A stretch of DNA of 64,000 nucleotides from Bog-756 sp963718405 (GTDB lineage Bacteria; Actinomycetota; Acidimicrobiia; Acidimicrobiales; RAAP-2). Below are positions 58,381 to 64,000 of this stretch, piece by piece. The DNA lies in assembly GCA_963718405.1 (NCBI GenBank), contig CAVQYZ010000002.1, positions 372,001 through 436,000 on the forward strand, written 5' to 3'. The position numbers and the translations under genes were made by a program. Position 1 is the stretch's first letter. Every line of letters begins with the position of its first letter. Below the pieces are notes generated by a model. The model did no database searches. It saw nothing but the letters and a program-made list of their open reading frames with translations, and had not been told where the DNA came from.

Positions 58381-58410
58381 ATGAGAGTTCCCGTGAGTGT
58401 GATCCAGTGA
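58381..58410 (+). other. Nine-codon upstream ORF overlapping the dehydrogenase start
   Basis: ATG AGA GTT... encodes MRVPVSVIQ with GCAGGAGA upstream, and its TGA overlaps the GTG at 58407 (GTGA). This would permit translational coupling or attenuation. It may be a chance frame. Confidence 0.35.
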
Positions 58411-59894
58411 GACGCATCGGCACATCGGTCGAAGGGGACCAGGCCAGAACGGCTCCGGTGTACGACCCGGCCACCGGTGGGCGGACCGCCGAGGTGGTCC
58501 TGGCCTCGCCTGCCGATGTCGACCGGGCGGTAGCGGCGTCGCGGGCCGCCTGGCCCGGGTGGCGGGACACGTCACTCGGTGCCCGGAGCCGGATCCTGTT
58601 CGCCTTCCGTGACCTGGCCGATCGTCACCGCGACGAGCTGGCCGGGCTGATCACCGCCGAGCACGGCAAGGTCCTCGAGGATGCCCGGGGCGAAGTGGCC
58701 CGGGGCATCGAGGTGGTGGAGTTCGCCTGCGGCATCCCCCATCTGTTGAAAGGCGAGTTCTCCGAGGACGTCTCCACCGGAGTGGACGCCTCGTCGGTTC
58801 GCCAACCGCTCGGCGTGGTGGCCGGGATCACCCCGTTCAACTTTCCGGTGATGGTTCCCATGTGGATGTACCCGGTGGCCATGGCCTGCGGTAACTGCTT
58901 CATCCTGAAGCCGTCGGAACGTGATCCTTCGCCCTCGGAGCTGATCGCCCAGCTGTGGCAGGACGCCGGCTTGCCCGAGGGGGTCTTTTCGGTGGTGAAC
59001 GGAGACGCTTCGGCCGTCGACGCCCTGCTCGACCACCCCGATGTCGCCGCGGTGTCGTTCGTGGGCTCGACCCCGGTGGCCCGGCACGTGTTCGAACGGT
59101 CCACCTCCACCGGCAAGCGGGCCCAGGCCCTGGGCGGGGCCAAGAACCACGCCGTGGTCATGGCCGACGCCGATGTGGGCTCGACGGCCGATGCCCTCAT
59201 CGCCGCGGGCTACGGATCGGCCGGCGAACGGTGCATGGCCATCTCCGCGGTAGTGGTGGTCGGTGACGGTGACCCGCTGGTGCGGGCCCTGACCGAGCGG
59301 GCCCGGGCCCTGGTCACCGGGCCGGGCACCGACCCCGGTTCGGACATGGGTCCGTTGATCACCGAGGTCCACCGCGACCGGGTGGCCGGCTACCTCGACT
59401 CCGCCAGCACCGAGGGCGCCGAGGTCGTGGTGGACGGTCGTCAGGTCAAGGTGCCCGGATACGACGACGGCTTCTTCCTCGGCCCGTGCCTGGTGGACCG
59501 GGTGACCCCGTCGATGCAGGTGTACCGGGACGAGATCTTCGGCCCGGTGCTCTCGGTGCTCCGGGTGGACCACCTCGACCAGGCCATCGAGCTGGTCAAT
59601 GCCAATCCCTACGGCAACGGCACGGCCATCTTCACCCGGGACGGGAGTGCGGCCCGCCGGTTCCGTCGCGACGTGCAGGTGGGGATGGTCGGCATCAACG
59701 TGGCCATCCCCGTGCCCATGGCCTACTACTCGTTCGGGGGATGGAAGCAGTCGCTGTTCGGTGACGCCCACGTTCACGGCATGGAAGGTGTCCGGTTCAA
59801 CACCCGGCTCAAGTCGGTCACCACCCGTTGGCCGGAGTCAGCCCCGGGCTCCGAGGCCACCATCGCCATGCACTTCCCCTCCGGAGATCACTGA
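58407..59894 (+). CDS. mmsA: CoA-acylating methylmalonate-semialdehyde dehydrogenase
   Basis: 495 residues from a GTG. MMSDH hallmarks: VAGITPFNFPVMVPMWMYPV, MACGNCFILKPSERDPSPSE, SFVGSTPVARHVFERSTSTG, QALGGAKNHAVVMADADVGS (the GGAKNH pattern replaces the Glu general base of other ALDHs) and SAGERCMAISAVVVVG (catalytic Cys). The enzyme makes propionyl-CoA/acetyl-CoA from methylmalonate or malonate semialdehyde in valine, inositol or beta-alanine catabolism. Beta-alanine from the polyamine route could be a substrate. The gene is monocistronic, followed by an alpha/beta hydrolase gene 111 bases later. Confidence 0.92.
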   Translation: MRRIGTSVEGDQARTAPVYDPATGGRTAEVVLASPADVDRAVAASRAAWPGWRDTSLGARSRILFAFRDLADRHRDELAGLITAEHGKVLEDARGEVARGIEVVEFACGIPHLLKGEFSEDVSTGVDASSVRQPLGVVAGITPFNFPVMVPMWMYPVAMACGNCFILKPSERDPSPSELIAQLWQDAGLPEGVFSVVNGDASAVDALLDHPDVAAVSFVGSTPVARHVFERSTSTGKRAQALGGAKNHAVVMADADVGSTADALIAAGYGSAGERCMAISAVVVVGDGDPLVRALTERARALVTGPGTDPGSDMGPLITEVHRDRVAGYLDSASTEGAEVVVDGRQVKVPGYDDGFFLGPCLVDRVTPSMQVYRDEIFGPVLSVLRVDHLDQAIELVNANPYGNGTAIFTRDGSAARRFRRDVQVGMVGINVAIPVPMAYYSFGGWKQSLFGDAHVHGMEGVRFNTRLKSVTTRWPESAPGSEATIAMHFPSGDH

Positions 59895-60005
59895 GTGCGG
59901 GCGGGTTCCGGACGCTGGCGGCGTTCTACTCGATCCAACGCTCCCGGGCGCCAAGAGAGGACCGACCACCCATGATCATCGACGTCGCACGAAACGAGAC
60001 CACCC

Positions 60006-60818
60006 ATGAACATTGACTCCGACGGTGTCGACATCCACTTCGAGGTCACCGGCACCGGTCGTCCCGTGCTGCTGCTCCACGGGTTTCCCGACACCGGCCG
60101 GATGTGGCACCACCAGGTCGACGCTCTGGCCGCGGCAGGCTTCAGCGTCATCGTGCCCGACCTGCGAGGTTACGGGGCCAGCGGCAAGCCCACCGGGGTG
60201 GAGGCCTACTCACTCCTGTACCTGGCCGGTGACGTGGTGGCCATCCTCGACCACCTGGGTGTGGAGCGGGCCCACGTGGTCGGCCACGACTGGGGATCGG
60301 CCCTGGCCTGGGTGATGGCATCGTTGCTCCCGGACCGTGTCGACCATCTGGTGACCCTGTCGGTGGGGCACCCCTTGGCGTTCCGGGCCGCCGGCCTCCC
60401 CCAGATGGAGAAGGCGTGGTACATGCTGCTCTTCCAGTTCGAAGGGGTGGCTGAGCGTTGGCTGTCCGATGATTCGTGGGCCAACTTTCGCCAGTGGGCC
60501 CACCACCCCGACATCGATGCGGTCATCGGCGACCTCGAGGCCAACGGCTCCCTCACGCCGGCGCTCAGCTGGTACCGGGCCAACATTCCGCCCCAGGCCT
60601 TCGTCGATCCGCCCCTGGAGCTTCCACCCGTCCAAGCCCCGACCATGGCGGTGTGGAGCAGCGGCGATTTCGCCCTGACCGAGGCGCAGATGACCGGTTC
60701 CCGCCAGTACGTCTCCGGTCCGTGGCGTTACGAGCGACTGGAGGGCCCGGGCCACTGGCTGCAGTTGGAGGCGCCCGACGAGGTCAACCGGCTGCTCATG
60801 GACTTCCTACCGGCGTGA
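60006..60818 (+). CDS. Alpha/beta hydrolase of epoxide-hydrolase type
   Basis: 270 residues. VLLLHGFPDTGRMWHHQVDA (oxyanion HGFP motif), VPDLRGYGASGKPTG, the nucleophile elbow VVGHDWGSALAWVM with Asp as nucleophile and the His in LEGPGHWLQLEAPDEVNRLL. The Asp nucleophile and W next to it, together with HGFPD, favour epoxide hydrolase or haloalkane dehalogenase-like activity over a serine esterase. A cap domain lies at about 135-200. ATG with no strong ribosome site. Confidence 0.87.
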   Translation: MNIDSDGVDIHFEVTGTGRPVLLLHGFPDTGRMWHHQVDALAAAGFSVIVPDLRGYGASGKPTGVEAYSLLYLAGDVVAILDHLGVERAHVVGHDWGSALAWVMASLLPDRVDHLVTLSVGHPLAFRAAGLPQMEKAWYMLLFQFEGVAERWLSDDSWANFRQWAHHPDIDAVIGDLEANGSLTPALSWYRANIPPQAFVDPPLELPPVQAPTMAVWSSGDFALTEAQMTGSRQYVSGPWRYERLEGPGHWLQLEAPDEVNRLLMDFLPA

Positions 60819-60861
60819 GCCTGGTGTGAGCCGCAATTTCACCACCGACCGGTAGCCTTGG

Positions 60862-61833
60862 ATGGTGAGCGCACCGACCGACGGTCTCTTGTCCCGCACC
60901 GTCGACATCGATGGTGCAACCCACTTCGTCGACTTCGGAGGCCCGGCCGCGGGGCCGCTGTTGGTCGGCGTGCACGGCCTGGGTGGCTCCCATCTCAACT
61001 GGTCGGCCATCGCTCCGCAACTCACCCGGGACTCCAGGGTGTTGGCGCTGGACCTGGTGGGCCACGGGCTCACGCCAACCGGCGAGCGGACCCCCGACAT
61101 CGAGGGGCACCGACGGCTGTTGAGTGGCTTTCTGGAGTCGGTGGGAGCCGGTCCGGCCATTCTCATCGGCAACTCCATGGGTGGATTGGTGGCGGCGTTG
61201 CAGGCGGCGGCGGAGCCGGAGACGGTGGCCGGTCTCATCCTCATCGACCCGGCTCTTCCCACCGCTCGGCCGGGCCTGATCCATCCCCGGGTCATCGCCA
61301 ACTTCGCCTTGTGCGCCGTCCCTCTGGTGGGGGAGGGCTATCTCAACCAACGGCGCCGGCGCACTACCGCCGAGCAGAGCGTGCGCCGGGTCCTCGGGGT
61401 GTGCTGCGTCGATCCGTCACGGGTCCCGGTCGACGTGGTCGATGCCCACATCGAACTGACCAGCCGCATGAACCGGGCGCAGGCCGACGATGCCTACCTC
61501 CGCTCGGCCCGCTCCCTGTCGATGATGATGGCCTTCCCCGGTGCCACCATGGAGAAGTTGCAGGCCCTGGACCAGCCGACCCTGCTGATCCACGGCGATC
61601 GAGACTTGCTGGTCCCTCCGGCCGCCGCCCGGCGCATGAGCATCGATCACCCCGGGTGGCGGTTCGAGATCGCCCCTGACACCGGCCACGTGCCCATGCT
61701 GGAGGCGCCGGGCTGGACCACGGTGATGATCGACGACTGGCTGACCCACGAAGGAACCGAAGCAGCCGCTCGGGCCTCATCCGCGCCCCGTGCAGACGCG
61801 GACCCATCGGGTACGCAGGCCAGCCGAGCATGA
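60862..61833 (+). CDS. Alpha/beta hydrolase (serine nucleophile)
   Basis: 323 residues. LLVGVHGLGGSHLNWSAIAP, DLVGHGLTPTGERT, the elbow ILIGNSMGGLVAALQAAAEP (Ser nucleophile), LLIHGDRDLLVPPAAARRMS (acidic residue) and PDTGHVPMLEAPGWTTVMID (His). It belongs to the hydrolase family that includes esterases, C-C hydrolases and lipases. The C-terminal extension (about 40 residues, Ala/Ser/Arg-rich) is low complexity. The gene lies 43 bases after the epoxide-hydrolase-like gene, so it may be cotranscribed. Confidence 0.87.
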   Translation: MVSAPTDGLLSRTVDIDGATHFVDFGGPAAGPLLVGVHGLGGSHLNWSAIAPQLTRDSRVLALDLVGHGLTPTGERTPDIEGHRRLLSGFLESVGAGPAILIGNSMGGLVAALQAAAEPETVAGLILIDPALPTARPGLIHPRVIANFALCAVPLVGEGYLNQRRRRTTAEQSVRRVLGVCCVDPSRVPVDVVDAHIELTSRMNRAQADDAYLRSARSLSMMMAFPGATMEKLQALDQPTLLIHGDRDLLVPPAAARRMSIDHPGWRFEIAPDTGHVPMLEAPGWTTVMIDDWLTHEGTEAAARASSAPRADADPSGTQASRA

Positions 61834-61937
61834 GGGAACGCAAGAAGTAATTCAAGGGGAGAACGACAAAGGGTGGAGACCGTGGGGAGCGTTCCCCCCG
61901 ATACCCAACGCAGATCCTGCCGTGCAAGGCTGGCCGG

Positions 61938-62840
61938 GTGATCGAGGCCAGGGGGCTTTCCAAGCGGTTCGGCAACGTGGTGGCGGTCGACGACCTGTCC
62001 TTTGACGTGCGTCCAGGGTCGGTGACGGGCTTCCTCGGGCCCAATGGGTCCGGCAAGTCGACCACCATGCGCATGATCATGGCCCTGGACCGGCCGGACT
62101 CGGGCACCGTCACGGTGTTGGGCCGGCCGTATCACGAGCTCCCGTGGCCGATGCGCGAGGTGGGAGGGCTCCTCGAAGCACGGTCCATCCACCCCGGTCG
62201 CACGGCCCGTGCCCACCTACTTACCCTGGCCCGGAGTAACGCCATTGCTCGGGCACGCGTCGAGGAGGTGCTCGAGCTCGTCGGCCTCACCTCGGTGGCC
62301 GGCAAACGAGTGGGCAAGTTCTCGCTCGGGATGGGCCAGCGTCTTGGGATCGCCGCCGCCCTACTCGGCGACCCGGGAGTGCTGCTGTTCGACGAGCCCG
62401 TCAACGGCCTCGATCCCGAGGGCATCCGTTGGGTGCGCACGCTGTGTCATACGCTGGCCGGCGAAGGTCGCACCGTGTTCGTGTCGAGCCATCTGATGGC
62501 CGAGATGGCCCTCACCGCCGATCATCTCGTGGTGGTCGGCAGGGGCAAGCTGATCGCCGAGACCTCGGTCGCTGACTTCGTGGCCGGCAGCTCGCGTCAA
62601 TCGGTCAAGGTGCGCACACCGAATGCGCACCAGTTGTCCGACGCCGTGACCGATGCGGGCGGGACGGTCATGTCCGACCCCGACGGTTCCATGAACATCA
62701 CCGGCCTGGCGGCGTCGGAGGTGGGTGAGCTGGCCCGATCGATGGGCATCGCGCTCCACGAGCTCACCCCGGTCGCCTCGCTGGAGGACGCCTTCATGGA
62801 GCTGACCGACGAAGCCGTCGAGTACCGGGGCGGATCGTGA
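61938..62840 (+). CDS. ABC transporter ATP-binding protein
   Basis: 300 residues from a GTG. Walker A GFLGPNGSGKSTTMRMI, Q-loop region VGGLLEARSIHPGRTARAHL, signature KFSLGMGQRLGIAAALLGDP, Walker B VLLFDEPVNGLDPEG and H-loop TVFVSSHLM are all present. It is the CcmA/YhaQ-type exporter ATPase with a C-terminal domain of about 90 residues. Its stop overlaps the permease start (GTGA), so the two form an exporter of unknown substrate, probably lipids, antibiotics or peptides. Confidence 0.94.
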   Translation: MIEARGLSKRFGNVVAVDDLSFDVRPGSVTGFLGPNGSGKSTTMRMIMALDRPDSGTVTVLGRPYHELPWPMREVGGLLEARSIHPGRTARAHLLTLARSNAIARARVEEVLELVGLTSVAGKRVGKFSLGMGQRLGIAAALLGDPGVLLFDEPVNGLDPEGIRWVRTLCHTLAGEGRTVFVSSHLMAEMALTADHLVVVGRGKLIAETSVADFVAGSSRQSVKVRTPNAHQLSDAVTDAGGTVMSDPDGSMNITGLAASEVGELARSMGIALHELTPVASLEDAFMELTDEAVEYRGGS

Positions 62841-63745
62841 CCACGGTGCAAGGGACTCCAGCACCGTTAGCCACCGAGCCGCTACCGCCGGGTCGGGTCG
62901 GCCTGCGCCAAGCCATGGCTGCCGAATGGACCAAGCTCTGGTCGGTCCGCTCGACCACCTGGACGCTCATCGGCACGGCGGTGGCCGTGGTGGGCTTGTG
63001 CGCCCTGGGCACAGGCACGGTGAGCCCATCCGACATCATCGACGATCCGACCCGCCGGAGCCTGATCGGCGTCTTCCTCGGACAGCTCATCTTCGGAGTG
63101 CTGGGGGTACTGGTCATGAGTGCCGAATACGGGACAGGCACCATCCGCGCCACGTTGTCGGCACTACCCCGCCGTTCCGTCGTGCTCAAAGCGAAGGTCC
63201 TGGTGTTCGGAGCCGTGGCTCTGGTGGTGAGCGAGGTTCTCGCCTTCAGTGCATTCGCTCTCGGCCAGGCCATCTTGTCGGCCAAGCACGCCGTCGGGAC
63301 GAAGGCCGCGGCCACGCAGCGGGCCCAGCAGCTCCGGGTGAAGATCCCGCACGGCATTGAGGGCCTGCTGACCACCGGCTCCGCCTCGTTGGGGCAGGAA
63401 GGCGTGCTTCGAGCAGTGGTCGGTGCCGGTCTCTATCTGGCCGTGCTCGGGCTGCTGGCGCTGGGACTGGCCACCATCATCCGGCACACTGCGGGCGCCA
63501 TATCGGCCTTCGTCGGTGTGGTGCTGGTCCTGCCGATCATCGTCGAGGCGCTGCCGACGGGCCTGAGCAATGCCCTGGCCCGCTACCTTCCGGCCAACAT
63601 CGGTCTGGTCATGTTCTCCACCCAGGGTGTGCCCGATCACCTGGTGTCTGCCTTCAGCCCGTGGACCGGGTTTGCCCTCCTGGTGCTCTACACCGCGGTC
63701 ACCTTGGCGGTCGGCTGTTGGGTGCTGGTGCGCCGCGACGCCTGA
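62837..63745 (+). CDS. ABC-2-type transporter permease
   Basis: 302 residues from a GTG. The N-terminal cytoplasmic segment RVGLRQAMAAEWTKLWSVRS, then TTWTLIGTAVAVVGLCAL, leads into six membrane helices (FLGQLIFGVLGVLVMSAEYG, VFGAVALVVSEVLAFSAFAL, LYLAVLGLLALGLATIIRHT, ISAFVGVVLVLPIIVEALPT, FALLVLYTAVTLAVGCWVLV). The E-x-x-K-L-W-S-x-R-S-T start is typical of ABC-2 permeases in actinobacteria. It functions with the ATPase upstream. Confidence 0.92.
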   Translation: MTTVQGTPAPLATEPLPPGRVGLRQAMAAEWTKLWSVRSTTWTLIGTAVAVVGLCALGTGTVSPSDIIDDPTRRSLIGVFLGQLIFGVLGVLVMSAEYGTGTIRATLSALPRRSVVLKAKVLVFGAVALVVSEVLAFSAFALGQAILSAKHAVGTKAAATQRAQQLRVKIPHGIEGLLTTGSASLGQEGVLRAVVGAGLYLAVLGLLALGLATIIRHTAGAISAFVGVVLVLPIIVEALPTGLSNALARYLPANIGLVMFSTQGVPDHLVSAFSPWTGFALLVLYTAVTLAVGCWVLVRRDA

Positions 63746-63835
63746 GCACCGGCACCACTGCCTCCACTCCATTGGTCGGAGTGCGGCCCCGTCCGGCACC
63801 GTTCACCTTCACCCGAGGAGTACGTGCCGACCCGG

Positions 63836-64000
63836 TCAGTTGACCCCGCGTTCCCGTCCCTCCCAGTAAGGGGCCCGCAGCCGGAACTTCTGGAGCTTTC
63901 CGGTGGCGGTCCGCGGAAGCTCCTCCCGGAACTCCACCTGTTTGGGGCATTTGTATCCGGCCAGGACTTTGCGGCAGCAGGAGGTGACGTCCTCCTCGGT
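63836..64000 (-). CDS. AMP-dependent acyl-CoA synthetase, C-terminal part (5' end outside the window)
   Basis: Translating leftwards from 64000 gives TEEDVTSCCRKVLAGYKCPK, then QVEFREELPRTATGKLQKFR and LRAPYWEGRERGVN to a stop at 63836. The P-x-T-x-x-G-K-L-x-K-x-x-L-R segment (motif A10) contains the catalytic Lys of AMP-forming acyl-CoA ligases. The rest of the enzyme lies beyond the window. It converges on the ABC exporter. Confidence 0.9.
   Translation of the reverse strand, partial: TEEDVTSCCRKVLAGYKCPKQVEFREELPRTATGKLQKFRLRAPYWEGRERGVN

Noticed and set aside
58572..59777. Open frame of about 400 residues on the minus strand across the semialdehyde dehydrogenase gene
   Set aside because: Antisense shadow with abnormal His/Gly/Asp composition and no domain.

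Overview
The window is high-GC DNA with many GTG/TTG starts, tightly packed codirectional genes and start/stop overlaps (ATGA, GTGA, TTGA). The gene families point to an actinobacterium, most likely class Acidimicrobiia or a close relative: an F420-type luciferase-like monooxygenase, PPOX flavin/F420 proteins, a DUF2510 protein, a TTHA0227-type metallopeptidase, SnoaL-like proteins, acyl-CoA pathway genes, and a secreted protein with repeated GYWEVASDGG units. This is an inference from families and composition, not a database match. Several otherwise intact genes carry single-base indels (about 8875, 39480, 57390, and a compensated pair at 24821/24879), so the sequence may be a draft or metagenome assembly with residual indel errors.

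Layout. 1-4550 looks like an island edge: a partial secreted Kelch-type gene, a lower-GC pectate-lyase-fold gene, a decayed IS with doubled terminal repeats, a 3' tRNA fragment (anticodon CAT) that resembles an integration-site scar, and remnants of an IS481-type transposase next to a broken secreted protein. 4597-5270 is a Phd/VapC-type toxin-antitoxin pair. 5347-10243 holds small hypotheticals, an LLM-class oxidoreductase, a SnoaL-like protein, a lipid/isoprenoid-type DUF protein and a frameshifted aldehyde dehydrogenase. 10408-14864 is a tandem pair of acyltransferase-3/SGNH membrane O-acetyltransferases. 14890-16752 has a lipoprotein pair, an inositol-monophosphatase-family protein and tRNA-Val.

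16753-33100 is looser and more accessory: a ferritin-like diiron protein, a lipoprotein, an SRPBCC protein, a DUF998 membrane protein, a 1668-residue HD-GYP protein fused to eleven fibronectin type III repeats, a SIS-like protein, orphans, an enoyl-CoA hydratase, a Tat-exported phospholipase C-type phosphoesterase, a 55-residue zinc ribbon gene and two matching hairpins whose stems differ by a compensatory change. 33089-38372 is an acyl-CoA-type cluster (TetR, phosphotransferase, enoyl-CoA hydratase, SnoaL, dienelactone hydrolase) followed by a methyltransferase-GNAT fusion. 38415-45636 is mixed housekeeping: a perfect LexA-type palindrome before a frameshifted small gene, a candidate small RNA, PPOX, SGNH, gamma-glutamyltransferase, a nucleosidase and PanD.

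45864-47474 is the secreted repeat protein. 47524-55861 forms a coherent amine/polyamine catabolism locus: Lrp/AsnC regulator, class III aminotransferase and FAD amine oxidase on one strand, with an aminobutyraldehyde-type dehydrogenase and APC permease divergent from it, and a second APC permease. 56373-64000 has a frameshifted alanine dehydrogenase, a PPOX protein, a methylmalonate-semialdehyde-type dehydrogenase, two alpha/beta hydrolases, an ABC exporter pair and the C-terminus of an acyl-CoA synthetase.

The most unusual items are the membrane HD-GYP/Fn3 mosaic protein, the covarying hairpin pair, the LexA-box small gene, the doubled IS ends and the tRNA scar.
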